A stretch of DNA of 64,000 nucleotides from contig NZ_CP060828.1 in the NCBI RefSeq assembly GCF_014489635.1, positions 9,883,448-9,947,447 on the forward strand, read 5' to 3'. The first letter of the stretch is position 1. Every line of letters begins with the position of its first letter. Below, one piece after another: positions 9,111 to 19,107 of the stretch. Below the pieces are notes generated by a model that was not told where the DNA came from, searched no databases, and worked only from the letters and a program-made list of their open reading frames with translations. Origin of the DNA: Streptomyces roseirectus. Lineage in GTDB: Bacteria; Actinomycetota; Actinomycetes; Streptomycetales; Streptomycetaceae. Both the position numbers and the translations under genes were made by a program.

Positions 9111-9824
9111 CCCTTCCCGCACCCGCACATACCCCTCCAACTCCGCCGCCCCACCCAGCAACGCCCGCCCCCGCACCGTGAGCCTTGCCCGCCACTCACC
9201 CAGCACGGCCTGCAACGGCTCCACCCCGCCCGCCTCCCGCACCCGCGACACCACCGGTGCGATCCGCTCCAGCAGATAACCCCCGCGCCGGAGCTGACGC
9301 ACCAGCAGCGCATCGCGCACCGCCACCTCGCCGTACACGCGATACCCCGTCACCGGATCCCGCTCCGGCCGCACCAGCCCGGCCCGCTCCCACTTCCGCA
9401 ACGTCGCCGCCCGCACCCCGAGCCGCGCCGCCAGCACCCCGACGAACACCCCGCCCGGCTCGGACAACGGCACCGGCGTGAGATCACGCACCGCGCCCTC
9501 CACCGCCTCCAGCGTCCGCCGGTCCTCCAGCAACTGCGCATGACTCCCGTCGACGAGCCGCAACGCCCCCTCGACGTCCCCCGAGTTCACCGCCCGCATG
9601 ATCGCCGCCGCCGTGGCGTGACCGTGCCCCGGCACCAGCGCGAGAAACGCCCCGAGCGCCCGCGCGTGCACCGGCGTGTAGACGCGGTACCCACTCGCCG
9701 TCCGCTCGGCGACCGGCAGGATCCCGTCCCGCTCGTAATTGCGCACCGCCTGAGCCGACAACCCGTGCGCCCGCGCCAGATCGACAGGCCGAAGCCGCAC
9801 ACCGCTTTGAAGGTCACGCCCCAT
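9102..9824 (-). CDS. TioE-type MerR regulator with two winged-helix domains
   Basis: The 240-aa protein has two MerR-like DNA-recognition segments: residues about 13-55 (VDLARAHGLSAQAVRNYERD) and about 130-170 (AARLGVRAATLRKWERAGLV, then DPVTGYRVYGE). Tandem MerR heads in one chain are the hallmark of the TioE-like group. It is divergent from the erythromycin-esterase-like gene, with a perfect inverted repeat (9861-9880) between them, so that gene is the probable target. Confidence 0.85.
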   Translation of the reverse strand: MGRDLQSGVRLRPVDLARAHGLSAQAVRNYERDGILPVAERTASGYRVYTPVHARALGAFLALVPGHGHATAAAIMRAVNSGDVEGALRLVDGSHAQLLEDRRTLEAVEGAVRDLTPVPLSEPGGVFVGVLAARLGVRAATLRKWERAGLVRPERDPVTGYRVYGEVAVRDALLVRQLRRGGYLLERIAPVVSRVREAGGVEPLQAVLGEWRARLTVRGRALLGGAAELEGYVRVREGGS

Positions 9825-9860
9825 ATCCCCACCACCTCAAGTCCAAAGCCTAAACCGGAA

Positions 9861-9880
9861 GTTCAACGATACCGTTGAAC
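9861..9880. promoter_or_regulatory. Perfect inverted repeat before the esterase gene
   Basis: GTTCAACGATACCGTTGAAC has perfect 8-bp arms around a 4-bp centre and ends two bases before the esterase ATG. Its position in the TioE/esterase divergent gap makes it the best operator candidate for the TioE-type regulator. A short RNA hairpin masking the start codon is an alternative. Confidence 0.65.
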
Positions 9881-9882
9881 CC

Positions 9883-11043
9883 ATGCCCACCCAGCCCGAG
9901 CACACCCTCGACGCCGCAGCCCTCCTCGCCCTCCTCCCCACCCGCCCGAGAATCCTCGCCCTCGGCGAACCCGTCCACGGCGAGGAAACCCTCCTCGAAC
10001 TCCGCAACGACGTCTTCCGCCAGCTCGTGGAAGACCACGGCTACCGCACCATCGCCCTGGAGAGCGACTGCCTGCGCGCCCTCCTCGTCGACGACCACAT
10101 CACCACCGGCACCGGCACCCTCGACGACGTCATGACCCACGGCTTCAGCCACGACCACGGCACCTCCCCGGCCAACCGCGCCCTCGTCCGCTGGATGCGC
10201 GCCCACAACGAGACCCGCCCCGCCACCGACCACGTCCACTTCGCCGGCCTGGACGCCCCCTGGGAGATCACCCACGCCGAAAGCCCCCGCGCCCCCCTCA
10301 CCGCACTCCACACCCACCTCGCCGGCCTGACCGACCTCCCCTGCACCGCCGAAACCCTCGACGACCTCCTGGGCCCCGACGACGAGTGGACCGACCCGGC
10401 GGCGATGACCGACCCCACCCGCTCCAAAGGCCGCTCACCCGAAGCCCGGCACCTACGCCTCCTCACCGACGACCTGACCACCCTCCTCGCCCAACACCCC
10501 CACTCCGCCCGCCCCCACCTCCACGCCCGCACCGCCACCGCCCTCCTGCGCTACCACCACTGGATGGCCGACCCCACCCCCGCCCGCATGACCCGCCTCT
10601 GCGCCCTGCGCGACGCCACCATGGCCGACAACCTCCACACCCTCGCCACCCAGGCCCCCGTCCTCGTCCACGCCCACAACTCCCACCTCCAACGCGACAA
10701 AAGCACCATGCGGATGTGGCAGGGCCCCGTCGAATGGTGGAGCGCCGGCGCCCTCACCACCACCTCCTACGCCTTCATCGCCACAGCCATCGGCACCCTC
10801 CCCCACCGAGGCATCACCACCCCACCCCCGGACACCCTGGAAGGCACCCTCTACACCACCCCCCACCCCCACCACTTCCTCACCCCCGCCCACCTCCCCA
10901 CCACCCTCACCCCCCGAACCTCCCCCTGGTTCGGCTACGCCCCCCTCGCCCCGTCCCACCTCCCCGGCATCGACGCCCTCCTGTACGTGAAAGACGTCCA
11001 CCAGAAACAGCACCCCACCCCTCTAGGACACAACCTGACCTAG
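9883..11043 (+). CDS. Erythromycin esterase family protein
   Basis: The 386-aa protein matches the Ere/succinoglycan-biosynthesis fold. Near the N-terminus it has ALGEPVHGEETLLELRND (residues about 25-43), containing the family's GEx2HG motif, followed by IALESDC. It ends with the typical ...GIDALLYV segment. Family members hydrolyse the lactone of 14-membered macrolides, but many chromosomal homologues have no known substrate. The divergent TioE-type regulator suggests drug-inducible expression. Confidence 0.85.
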   Translation: MPTQPEHTLDAAALLALLPTRPRILALGEPVHGEETLLELRNDVFRQLVEDHGYRTIALESDCLRALLVDDHITTGTGTLDDVMTHGFSHDHGTSPANRALVRWMRAHNETRPATDHVHFAGLDAPWEITHAESPRAPLTALHTHLAGLTDLPCTAETLDDLLGPDDEWTDPAAMTDPTRSKGRSPEARHLRLLTDDLTTLLAQHPHSARPHLHARTATALLRYHHWMADPTPARMTRLCALRDATMADNLHTLATQAPVLVHAHNSHLQRDKSTMRMWQGPVEWWSAGALTTTSYAFIATAIGTLPHRGITTPPPDTLEGTLYTTPHPHHFLTPAHLPTTLTPRTSPWFGYAPLAPSHLPGIDALLYVKDVHQKQHPTPLGHNLT

Positions 11044-11096
11044 AAGCCCCCTACCGTCACTCCCGAAGCCCACCGAACCCACCCCCGGGAGTCCCC

Positions 11097-11507
11097 ATGC
11101 TGCGCGGCGTCACCACAGTCCGCTTCCACACCCCCGACCTCGAAGCCGCCAAGCACTGGTACACCGAACTCCTCGGCACACCCCCCTACTTCGACCGCCC
11201 CGGCTACGCCGAGTTCCGCATCGGCGACTACGAACACGAACTCGGCCTCCTGGACACCGCGTTCACCGCGACCCTCGGCGCCCACACCCACACCCCCGCC
11301 TCCGGCACGGTCACCTACTGGCACGTCGACGACGTCACCTCCGCCCTCGACCGCCTCCTGGCCCTCGGCGCCACCCTCCACGAACCCCTCCGCGAGTTCG
11401 GCGAAGGCTTCACCGGCGCCGCCGTCGTCGACCCCTTCGGCAACCTCCTCGGCATCATGAACAACCGCCACTACACGGACATCCTCACCTCACGCCGGCA
11501 GCCGTGA
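11097..11507 (+). CDS. VOC (glyoxalase/bleomycin-resistance fold) family protein
   Basis: The 136-aa protein has the paired beta-alpha-beta-beta-beta units of the vicinal oxygen chelate fold: VRFHTPDLEAAKHWYTELLG at residues 7-26, VTYWHVDDV near 78 and VVDPFGNLLGIMNN near the C-terminus. These proteins are metal-dependent lyases, dioxygenases or drug-binding proteins; the substrate is unknown. The ATG at 11097 follows CCGGGAG. It lies 53 bases after the esterase gene and may be co-transcribed with it. Confidence 0.85.
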   Translation: MLRGVTTVRFHTPDLEAAKHWYTELLGTPPYFDRPGYAEFRIGDYEHELGLLDTAFTATLGAHTHTPASGTVTYWHVDDVTSALDRLLALGATLHEPLREFGEGFTGAAVVDPFGNLLGIMNNRHYTDILTSRRQP

Positions 11508-11705
11508 CATCACGTCCCTCGGTAACGAGGGATTGGCGGCGGCCGCCCGCACCACCGCCTCGTCCCCGTCCTGAACCAACCCCACCAGCACCTCCACCGG
11601 CAGAGCCGGATGCGCCGCCGCGACCACCCGCGCCCGCACATCCCCCAGACACGCGACCAGAGCCGCCCCGCGCGCATCCGCCCGCCCCGCCACCACCCGC
11701 ACCCC
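11490..11705 (-). pseudogene. Fragment of a leucine-rich-repeat-variant (LRV) protein
   Basis: The antisense frame encodes about 70 residues with two LRV/HEAT-like units (AAHPALPVEVLVGLVQDGDE and AAANPSLPRDVMSRLPA). It overlaps the last bases of the VOC gene and has no good start, only GTG codons near 11703. It is most likely the 3' remnant of a longer LRV protein, or a very short gene. Confidence 0.45.
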
Positions 11706-11748
11706 GAAGATGAGATCCACACACGGACAACCACCCGAAGGAAGACCC

Positions 11749-12441
11749 ATGAAACTCCACACCCACACCTGGGGAACCGGCCCCCGAACCGCCGCCCTCA
11801 TCCACGGCATCATGTCCGACCACCGCACCTGGCACCGAGTGGGCCCCGCCCTCGCCGCCCAGGGCTACCAGGTCACCGCCGTCGACCTCCGAGGCCACGG
11901 CGCAAGCCCCCGAGGCGACTACAGCGCCGAAGCCTGGGCCGACGACCTCGTCGACACCCTCCCACCCACCCTCGACCTGGCCATAGGCCACTCCCTCGGC
12001 GGCATGGCCCTCGCCCTCGCCGCAGCCCGCCTCACCCCCGCGAAAGCCGTCTACGCGGACCCCGCCTGGCCCCTCCACCAGGCGAAGAACGTGGACGCCG
12101 CCGTCTTCACCAGCCTCAAACAGGCGACCCGGGACGACATCGCCACCCTCAACCCCCGCTGGTCCGAGGACGACATACGCACCGAACTCGCCACCCTCGC
12201 CGCCTGGGACCCCGCATCCGCCCACGCCGTCTTCGGCACCCACGCCATCGACCACACCCCCACCCACCCCACGGTCCCCTCCCTGGTCCTCACCGCCGAC
12301 CCGAGCCCCCTCATCCCACCCGCACTCGCCACCCGCCTCAAAGAACAGGGCTTCGACGTCAGACCCGTCCCCGGCGCCGGCCACACCCTCCACCGCGACG
12401 ACTTCGACGCCTTCATGGACGCCCTCCACGGCTGGATCTGA
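11749..12441 (+). CDS. Alpha/beta hydrolase
   Basis: This compact 230-aa hydrolase has a nucleophile elbow GHSLGG with S82, an oxyanion HGIMSDHRTW segment near residue 21, an acid in VLTADPSPL and a C-terminal His in GAGHTLH. Substrate unknown. The ATG at 11749 is preceded by GAAGGAAG at a good distance, so an upstream in-frame start at 11710 is not needed. Confidence 0.88.
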   Translation: MKLHTHTWGTGPRTAALIHGIMSDHRTWHRVGPALAAQGYQVTAVDLRGHGASPRGDYSAEAWADDLVDTLPPTLDLAIGHSLGGMALALAAARLTPAKAVYADPAWPLHQAKNVDAAVFTSLKQATRDDIATLNPRWSEDDIRTELATLAAWDPASAHAVFGTHAIDHTPTHPTVPSLVLTADPSPLIPPALATRLKEQGFDVRPVPGAGHTLHRDDFDAFMDALHGWI

Positions 12442-12529
12442 CACCTGAACAGACAACGAGATCACGATCACAGTTCAACCGAGGGAAAGATCACAGCCAG
12501 GCCCTCTGCTGCCCCATCCCGCCCGTGAC

Positions 12530-12542
12530 CTAGCATCCGAGC
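12530..12542 (+). promoter_or_regulatory. Possible -10 region of the mutA-mutB-meaB operon
   Basis: The 100-base gap before mutA contains CCTAGCATCC near 12530-12537, a reasonable -10 (TAGCAT) close to the start. No cobalamin riboswitch fold or repressor dyad was recognised here. Weak evidence. Confidence 0.3.
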
Positions 12543-14333
12543 ATGACGGTCCTGCCTGACGACGGGCTAGAACTTGCCGGCGAATTCCCCGACGTGCCCC
12601 ATGAGCAGTGGCAGCGCCTGGTGGCGGATGTCCTGCGCAAGACGGGCAAGGACGTCGAGGGAGACGCCGCCGAGGACGCCCTGTCCACCGCGCTGGAGGA
12701 CGGGTTGCGCACCCGCCCCCTCTACACCGCGCGCGACACAGCCCCCGCGCCCGGCCTGCCCGGCTTCGCCCCCTACACCAGAGGCTCCCGCGCCGAGGGC
12801 AACACCAACGGCGGCTGGGACGTACGGCAGTGCCACACCGTCCCCGACAAGGACGCGGTCCTCACCGACCTGGAGAACGGCGTCACGTCCCTGTGGCTGT
12901 CGGGCATCCCGGTGGCGGACCTCGCCGCGACCCTGGACGGCGTGTACCTGGACCTGGCCCCGGTCATCCTGGACGCGGGCGCGGAAACAGCCCCCGCCGC
13001 CCGGGAGTTGCTGCACCTGTACGACGCCCGGGGCGTGGCGAAGAACGCCGTCCGCGGCAACCTGGGCGCCGACCCCCTGGCCCACGAGGCCCGCACCGGC
13101 GCGAGCGCCGACATCCCGGCAGCGTCCCTGGCCCGCCTGTGCGCCGAGGAGTACCCGGGCCTGCGCGCGCTGACGGTGGACGCCCTTCCCTACCACGAGG
13201 CGGGCGGCTCGGCGGCACAAGAACTCGGCACCTCCCTCGCCACAGCCGTCGCCTACCTGCGCGACCTCACCGAAGCGGGCCTCAGCGCCGAACAGGCCGC
13301 CGCCCAACTGGAGTTCCGCTACGCCGCCACCGCCGACCAGTTCCTGACGATGGCGAAACTGCGCGCGGCACGGCGCCTGTGGTCGCGAGTCACGGAAGTG
13401 TGCGGCGCATCCGGCGCGGGCGGCCAGGTCCAGCACGCGGTGACGTCATCGGTGATGATGACCCGCCGTGACCCATGGGTGAACATGCTGCGGACGACAG
13501 TAGCAGCACTGGCCGCCGGCACAGCCGGCGCCGACGCCGTGACGGTCCTCCCCTTCGACCACGCCCTGGGCCTGCCGGACGCCTTCTCACGCCGCATCGC
13601 CCGCAACACCTCCACGGTATTGATCGAGGAGTCGTACCTGGCCCGTGTGGTCGACCCTGCGGGCGGCTCCTGGTACGTGGAGCGCCTGACGGACGAACTC
13701 GCCCACGCCGCCTGGGAGTTCTTCCAGGGAATCGAGCGGGACGGCGGCATGGCGACGGCGCTGCGCTCGGGCCGCCTCGCCGACGACCTGGCCGCGACGT
13801 GGGAGGCCCGTTCGAAGAGACTCGCGCACCGCCGCGAACCGGTCACCGGCGTGAGCGAGTTCCCCCACCTCACGGAGAAGCCCGTCACCCGCACCCCGGC
13901 CCCCGCACCCCTGTCGGGCGGCCTGCCGCGCGTACGGCGGGACGAAGCGTTCGAGGCACTGCGGGCCCGTTCGGATGCCCACCTCGCGGAGACGGGTTCC
14001 CGCCCCCGGGTGTACCTCGCGGCGCTGGGCCCGGCGTCCGCGCACTCCGCGCGCCTCGTCTTCGCCGCGGGCCTGTTCGAGGCGGGCGGCATCGAGGTGG
14101 TGTCGGAGGGGTCGTTCCAGGAGAGCGGCACCACCGAGGCATGTCTGTGCTCCAGCGACGCCGTCTACGGGGAAAAGGCCGCGAGCACGGCGGAAGCCCT
14201 CAGGTCCGAGGGCGCCGCACATGTGTCCCTGGCCGGCCGGGGCGAGTACCCCGGCATCGATTCGTATGTCTTCGCGGGCTGTGACGCCGTGGGCGTGCTG
14301 TCCGCGGCCCTCGACCGTTTGGGAGTGTCGTGA
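12543..14333 (+). CDS. mutA: Methylmalonyl-CoA mutase small (beta) subunit
   Basis: The 596-aa protein is the non-catalytic partner of MutB. Its TIM-barrel half aligns with the large subunit ([11 protein letters not shown] matches [31 protein letters not shown] matches [20 protein letters not shown]). The C-terminal B12-type domain lacks the DxHxxG cobalamin motif, reading [13 protein letters not shown] instead. The heterodimer interconverts succinyl-CoA and methylmalonyl-CoA, feeding propionate metabolism and polyketide extender units. Its stop overlaps the mutB start (ATGA, 14330-14333), so the two are translationally coupled. Confidence 0.97.
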   Translation: MTVLPDDGLELAGEFPDVPHEQWQRLVADVLRKTGKDVEGDAAEDALSTALEDGLRTRPLYTARDTAPAPGLPGFAPYTRGSRAEGNTNGGWDVRQCHTVPDKDAVLTDLENGVTSLWLSGIPVADLAATLDGVYLDLAPVILDAGAETAPAARELLHLYDARGVAKNAVRGNLGADPLAHEARTGASADIPAASLARLCAEEYPGLRALTVDALPYHEAGGSAAQELGTSLATAVAYLRDLTEAGLSAEQAAAQLEFRYAATADQFLTMAKLRAARRLWSRVTEVCGASGAGGQVQHAVTSSVMMTRRDPWVNMLRTTVAALAAGTAGADAVTVLPFDHALGLPDAFSRRIARNTSTVLIEESYLARVVDPAGGSWYVERLTDELAHAAWEFFQGIERDGGMATALRSGRLADDLAATWEARSKRLAHRREPVTGVSEFPHLTEKPVTRTPAPAPLSGGLPRVRRDEAFEALRARSDAHLAETGSRPRVYLAALGPASAHSARLVFAAGLFEAGGIEVVSEGSFQESGTTEACLCSSDAVYGEKAASTAEALRSEGAAHVSLAGRGEYPGIDSYVFAGCDAVGVLSAALDRLGVS

Positions 14334-16507
14334 TGGGGATCCCCGACTTCTCGGGCATCGGGCTGGGCGTGCCGGAGCCCGACGCGGCCCTGGCGGACTG
14401 GGAAGCGGCCGTGAAGAACGCCGCAGACGGCGCGGGCCGGCTGTGGGAGACCCCGGAGGGCATCCCGGTCAAACCGCTGTATACGGGCCGTGACCTGGAG
14501 GGCCTGGACTTCCTGGCGACATATCCGGGTGCGGCGCCGTTCCTGCGAGGCCCGTACCCGACGATGTACGTCAACCAGCCCTGGACGATCCGCCAGTACG
14601 CGGGTTTCTCGACGGCGGAGGAATCGAACGCGTTCTACCGCCGCAATCTCGCGGCGGGCCAGAAGGGCCTGTCGGTCGCGTTCGACCTGCCGACGCACCG
14701 GGGGTACGACAGCGACCACCCGCGCGTCACAGGCGACGTCGGCATGGCGGGCGTGGCGATCGACTCGATCGAGGACATGCGCCGGCTGTTCGAGGGCATT
14801 CCGCTGGACCGCATGACGGTGTCGATGACGATGAACGGTGCCGTGCTGCCGGTGCTGGCCCTCTACATCGTCGCGGCGGAGGAACAGGGCGTGCCGGCGG
14901 AGAAGCTGGCGGGGACCATCCAGAACGACATCCTCAAGGAGTTCATGGTCCGCAACACCTACATCTATCCGCCGGGCCCGTCGATGCGGATCATCTCCGA
15001 CATCTTCGCGTTCACCTCGCAGCGGATGCCGCGCTACAACTCGATCTCGATCTCCGGCTACCACATCCAGGAGGCCGGTGCGACGGCCGATCTGGAGCTG
15101 GCCTACACCCTCGCGGACGGTGTCGAGTACATCCGCGCGGGCCGTGCGGCGGGCCTGGACGTGGACGCGTTCGCACCGCGCCTGTCGTTCTTCTGGGCGA
15201 TCGGCATGAACTACTTCATGGAGATCGCGAAGCTGCGCGCGGCCCGCCTGCTGTGGGCGAAACTGGTGCGCGAGTTCGGTCCGAACAACCCCAAGTCGCT
15301 GTCCCTGCGGACCCATTCGCAGACGTCGGGCTGGTCACTGACCGCGCAGGACGTGTTCAACAACGTCACCCGTACCTGTGTGGAGGCGATGGCGGCGACA
15401 CAGGGCCACACCCAGTCGCTGCACACCAACGCCCTGGACGAGGCGCTGGCACTGCCGACGGATTTCTCGGCCCGCATCGCGCGAAACACGCAGTTGCTGA
15501 TCCAGCAGGAATCAGGCACGACCCGTGTCATCGATCCCTGGGGCGGCAGCGCCTACGTGGAACGCCTCACCCACGACCTGGCCCGGCGTGCCTGGCAGCA
15601 CATCCAGGAGGTCGAGCGGGCGGGAGGCATGGCACGGGCCATCGACGCGGGCATCCCGAAACTCCGCGTGGAGGAGGCCGCCGCGCGCGTCCAGGCGCGG
15701 ATCGACTCGGGCCGCCAGCCGGTGATCGGGGTGAACAAGTACCGGGTGGGGTCGGACGAGGACATCGAGGTCCTGCGCGTGGACAACTCGTCCGTGCGCA
15801 CCCGGCAGATCGACGGGCTGCGCCGCCTGCGCGCCGGACGCGACCAGCAGGCGTGCCAGGACGCGCTGGACGCGCTGACCCGCGGCGCGTCGGACGGGGG
15901 GAATCTCCTGGAACTGGCGGTCCGCGCGGCGCGTGCGCGGGCGACGGTGGGGGAGATCTCGGACGCTCTGGAGAAGGTGTTCGGGCGGTACGCGGGCCAG
16001 GTCCGTACGATCTCCGGTGTGTATCGCAACGAGGCGGGGGAGTCCGTGAACGTGGAGCGCACCCGCGCCCTGGTGGAGGCATTCGCGCAGGCCGAGGGCC
16101 GCCGTCCGCGGATCCTGGTGGCGAAGATGGGCCAGGACGGCCACGACCGGGGCCAGAAGGTCATCGCGACCGCGTTCGCCGACCTCGGTTTCGACGTCGA
16201 CGTCGGCCCCCTGTTCCAGACCCCGGCCGAGGTCGCCCGCCAGGCCGTCGAGGCGGACGTCCACATCGTCGGCGTGTCCTCCCTCGCCGCCGGCCACCTC
16301 ACCCTGGTGCCGGCGCTGCGGGAGGAACTGGCGGCGGAGGACCGCGGGGACATCATGGTCGTCGTCGGCGGAGTGATCCCCCCGCAGGACGTCCCCGTCC
16401 TGCGGGAGATGGGCGCGGCGGCGGTGTTCCCGCCGGGCACGGTGATCCCCGATGCGGCGCGCGATCTGGTGGAGCGTCTGGCGGCGGGCCTGGGGCACGA
16501 GCTGTGA
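14330..16507 (+). CDS. mutB: Methylmalonyl-CoA mutase large (alpha) subunit
   Basis: The 725-aa catalytic subunit has an N-terminal TIM barrel with the CoA-binding region ([20 protein letters not shown], residues about 76-95). Its C-terminal cobalamin domain contains DGHDRG, giving the lower-ligand motif D603-x-H605-x-x-G608. It uses adenosylcobalamin to rearrange methylmalonyl-CoA and succinyl-CoA. The length is normal for the family. It overlaps mutA by 4 bases and meaB by 4 bases (GTGA, 16504-16507). Confidence 0.98.
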   Translation: MMGIPDFSGIGLGVPEPDAALADWEAAVKNAADGAGRLWETPEGIPVKPLYTGRDLEGLDFLATYPGAAPFLRGPYPTMYVNQPWTIRQYAGFSTAEESNAFYRRNLAAGQKGLSVAFDLPTHRGYDSDHPRVTGDVGMAGVAIDSIEDMRRLFEGIPLDRMTVSMTMNGAVLPVLALYIVAAEEQGVPAEKLAGTIQNDILKEFMVRNTYIYPPGPSMRIISDIFAFTSQRMPRYNSISISGYHIQEAGATADLELAYTLADGVEYIRAGRAAGLDVDAFAPRLSFFWAIGMNYFMEIAKLRAARLLWAKLVREFGPNNPKSLSLRTHSQTSGWSLTAQDVFNNVTRTCVEAMAATQGHTQSLHTNALDEALALPTDFSARIARNTQLLIQQESGTTRVIDPWGGSAYVERLTHDLARRAWQHIQEVERAGGMARAIDAGIPKLRVEEAAARVQARIDSGRQPVIGVNKYRVGSDEDIEVLRVDNSSVRTRQIDGLRRLRAGRDQQACQDALDALTRGASDGGNLLELAVRAARARATVGEISDALEKVFGRYAGQVRTISGVYRNEAGESVNVERTRALVEAFAQAEGRRPRILVAKMGQDGHDRGQKVIATAFADLGFDVDVGPLFQTPAEVARQAVEADVHIVGVSSLAAGHLTLVPALREELAAEDRGDIMVVVGGVIPPQDVPVLREMGAAAVFPPGTVIPDAARDLVERLAAGLGHEL

Positions 16508-17490
16508 CGGACGTCGGCGCCTACGTCGAGGGCGTGCTGGCCGGGAAGCGGGGGGTGATCGCGCGTGCGGTGACGCTGGTGGAGTCGGCGAGTGCGCGTG
16601 ATCGCGAGGCGGCACGGGAACTGGTGTCGGCGCTTCTTCCCCACAGTGGCCGCGCGCGCCGCATCGGCGTGAGCGGGGTCCCCGGTGTCGGGAAGTCGAC
16701 GTTCATCGACGCGTTCGGCACGATGCTGACGGGTCTCGGCCACCGCGTCGCGGTCCTGGCGGTGGACCCCTCCTCCGCCCGCACCGGCGGGTCGGTCCTG
16801 GGCGACAAGACGCGCATGGGGCGGCTGGCGGTGGACCCGGCGGCGTTCGTGCGTCCGTCTCCGTCGTCGGGCCTGCTGGGCGGGGTGGCGCGGGCGACGC
16901 GCGAGTCGGTGGTGGTGATGGAGGCGGCCGGCTATGACGTGGTGCTGGTGGAGACGGTGGGGGTGGGTCAGTCGGAGACGGTGGTCGCGGAGATGACGGA
17001 CTCGTTCCTGCTGCTGTCCCTGGCCCGTACGGGTGATCAGCTACAGGGCATCAAGAAGGGGGTCCTGGAGCTGGCCGACGTGGTCGCGGTGAACAAGGCG
17101 GACGGCCCGCACGAGAGAGAGGCCCGCGCGGCGGCCCGCGAGCTGGCGGGGGCGCTGCGTCTGATGCACGGCCGCGACGCGGCCTGGACGCCACCGGTGC
17201 TGAGCTGCAGTGCCCTTGAGTCGCGGGGACTCGGCGAGGTGTGGGAGTCTCTGGAACGCCATCGCGGCCTGCTGGCCTCCACGGGCCGCCTGGCCGCTCG
17301 CCGCGAGGAGCAGCAGGTGGCGTGGATGTGGTCGGCGGTCCGTGACACCCTCCTGTCCCGGCTGCGGACCGATCCCGCGGTCCGTGCGCTGGCCCCGGCT
17401 CTGGAGGAGCAGGTCCGTGCGGGCGTCCTGCCCGCGGGCGCGGCGGCGGACCGCATCGCGGAGGCTTTCGGCAACCCACCGCCGACGTGA
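16504..17490 (+). CDS. meaB: Methylmalonyl-CoA mutase-associated GTPase MeaB
   Basis: The 328-aa G3E-type GTPase guards and reloads the mutase cofactor. The Walker A motif is GVPGVGKST at residues 58-66, and the base-recognition motif is NKAD. The GTG at 16504 is the right start because it overlaps the mutB stop and gives the normal family N-terminus; the same frame stays open far upstream inside mutB only because of high GC. It is the last gene of the mutase operon. Confidence 0.96.
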   Translation: MTDVGAYVEGVLAGKRGVIARAVTLVESASARDREAARELVSALLPHSGRARRIGVSGVPGVGKSTFIDAFGTMLTGLGHRVAVLAVDPSSARTGGSVLGDKTRMGRLAVDPAAFVRPSPSSGLLGGVARATRESVVVMEAAGYDVVLVETVGVGQSETVVAEMTDSFLLLSLARTGDQLQGIKKGVLELADVVAVNKADGPHEREARAAARELAGALRLMHGRDAAWTPPVLSCSALESRGLGEVWESLERHRGLLASTGRLAARREEQQVAWMWSAVRDTLLSRLRTDPAVRALAPALEEQVRAGVLPAGAAADRIAEAFGNPPPT

Positions 17491-18185
17491 CGCATGCCCG
17501 GCGTGCACGCTCCCCCGTGGTGCGGCAGCGACCAGGGAGGTGCCAGGCCGGCGTGCGCCGACGACGCGCCGACGCACGCCGTATCCGGCCCCTCCGGTGC
17601 CCGCCCGACTGACACCGCTCACGGCCGACCACCCGGAGTCGGACCGGTGCGCGCCGGGTCAGGAGGCGGTGCGCGGGCGGCGGTTCAACACGTTCCTGGC
17701 CGAGGCGCCGCGCGGTCGAAGATCGAGGAGAGGCGGGAGGGCCGACCGCCGGATGTCCGTCCCGACTGCTCCGCACTGCTCCGCCTGCGGCGAAGGGAAG
17801 CTCACCGGCGGGCACAAGTCGTTCCGGCACGAGATCCTTCGCAGGATGCCGCTCAGCCAGAGCCCGGGCCTCTTCGCGACCGGCCGCACGGGCCATCGCC
17901 GTCGGCGACGTCGTACCGGTGCACTCCGAGGCGCTGGGCGGCGTGCGGCTGTCGGGGCGACCTGGGCACGCCCACTTCGGCAGCGCCCCTGAACCAGGTG
18001 CCTCGGCTGCGAGCGTTCACCGTCGATGACCTGTCCGGGACGGCGCCTGCGCCTGTCTCCTGCCCCGCCAAGTCCCGGAGGCGGGAGGTGTGGCTGTACG
18101 GCATTACCGAGAGGGCGTCGAACGGGAGGAACTGTTCGACGCCCTCGGCTTCTTGGGCCGGACGAAGCGCGGACAACGGCCGGGC
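17491..18185. other. Gap with no recognisable gene
   Basis: Apart from the hairpin at 17550-17580, this 0.7-kb stretch has only short, compositionally biased frames. None has a recognisable domain, ribosome site and sensible codon pattern together. It marks the transition from the ordered mutase operon to the decayed accessory region. Confidence 0.6.
17550..17580. terminator. Possible terminator hairpin after meaB
   Basis: GGCGTGCG (17550-17557) pairs with CGCACGCC (17573-17580) across a 15-base GC-rich loop that can partly pair itself. It lies 60 bases after meaB. There is no U-tract, which is common for actinobacterial terminators. Confidence 0.4.
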
Positions 18186-18650
18186 TCAAGGAGCCGTGGG
18201 GTCCCCGAGCAGGCCCGCCGTGGTGACCTCCCAGTCGACATCGGCGAGTTCCGCACCGGAGGGAACGAGCTGACAGGTGCGCTCCAGCCATTCCGCCAGC
18301 GGGGGGATGGGCACCTCGAACAGAGCCGCCATGTCGCCGGAAGCCAGCTGGAGCCGGGCGGTGGAGCGGTCGTGGAAGGGGGACGGCCACAGCTGGACGT
18401 CGCCGAGACCGCTCATCGAGTACAGCCCCTGGTGCAGAAGGTCCCGGCCGATGCGCCACTGGACACAGGGCCCGCCTTCGGCACGGAGCTCCACGCACAC
18501 GATCAAGGGACTGCGCGGGTCGAACCGGAACTCTGCCCTGATGGCCTGCCGGGCGGAGACATCCAGTACCCGCTCGATGTCCAGGACCAGCTGGAGCTGA
18601 CCGTACGGCACGGCTCGACGCGCGGGCACACCTGGTCGGTTGCCGCTCAT
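18186..18650 (-). CDS. SsgA-family sporulation/cell-division regulator (SALP)
   Basis: The 154-aa protein shows the SALP core: FRFDPRSPLIVCVELRAEGG near residue 38, WRIGRDLLHQGLYSMSGLGDVQLWP near 64 and FEVPIPPLAEWLERT near 110. SALPs occur only in sporulating actinomycetes and control septum placement and cell-wall remodelling during sporulation. ATG 18650 follows an AAGGA site. It is related to, but clearly different from, the second SALP at 33272. Both lack a cell-division neighbour, so they are orphan paralogues. Confidence 0.9.
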   Translation of the reverse strand: MSGNRPGVPARRAVPYGQLQLVLDIERVLDVSARQAIRAEFRFDPRSPLIVCVELRAEGGPCVQWRIGRDLLHQGLYSMSGLGDVQLWPSPFHDRSTARLQLASGDMAALFEVPIPPLAEWLERTCQLVPSGAELADVDWEVTTAGLLGDPTAP

Positions 18651-18769
18651 GACGGGGCGATCCTTCCCTCGGACGGAAGCTGGCCCGACCCACTGTCGTC
18701 TCCGCGGAACCCCCGTGCATAAGTAACTTGACCGTCCGCCACCACGAACCACGGGGCCTCGACGTCAAG

Positions 18770-18905
18770 TCATTCGACGGTCGCCCGGCGCCCGGCCCTG
18801 GCCCGTTCGGCCCAGGGAAGCGCGCCGAGGCGTTCGAAGGCATCGGCGGCCGGGGCCAGGAGAGTGCGAAGGGCCCGGCGCGCGTACGGCCGGAAGGCGG
18901 CAGGG
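18770..18905 (-). pseudogene. C-terminal scrap of a LAL/LuxR regulator
   Basis: One short antisense frame reads ADAFERLGALPWAERARAG then a stop. This matches the conserved helical segment that precedes the HTH in LAL regulators (compare EIFQRLGSKPWAARAAAEL in the neighbour gene). The HTH itself is gone. It is probably debris of an older regulator copy. Confidence 0.5.
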
Positions 18906-19107
18906 GATGTGATGCCGACGCCGTGGGGGCGGGCCCGGTGTCATGCCGACCGCCGCGGCCCCCGCCCCCCCGGTCCACGGAAGGCAGCCTCTCGAACGCC
19001 CGCCGATCGACTCCACCGTCCCCCACCCCCTTCCCCGCCCTGGGGTTCACGATGCCGTTCCCGACGGGCCGTCGGGCGGGACGCGTCATCCTGCGCCCGG
19101 GCCGCGG
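18906..19107. other. Short gap, nothing recognised
   Basis: GC-rich, proline/arginine-biased frames only; no gene, dyad or promoter stands out. Confidence 0.5.

Noticed and set aside
10386..11096. In-frame extension upstream of the VOC gene
   Set aside because: The extension is antisense-like Pro/Arg-rich shadow of the esterase gene; the VOC domain begins at 11097.
12442..12542. Cobalamin riboswitch before mutA
   Set aside because: The gap is about 100 bases and no B12-box-like sequence or matching fold was seen.
14050..14330. Cobalamin-binding motif in MutA
   Set aside because: The DxHxxG motif is missing at the expected place; this is normal for the small subunit, not a defect.
15253..16503. 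Long frame upstream of meaB inside mutB
   Set aside because: It is the out-of-frame GC shadow of mutB; conserved MeaB sequence begins at 16504.
17853..18176. Minus-strand 107-aa frame between meaB and the first SALP
   Set aside because: No domain, no ribosome site and atypical composition; not supported as a gene.
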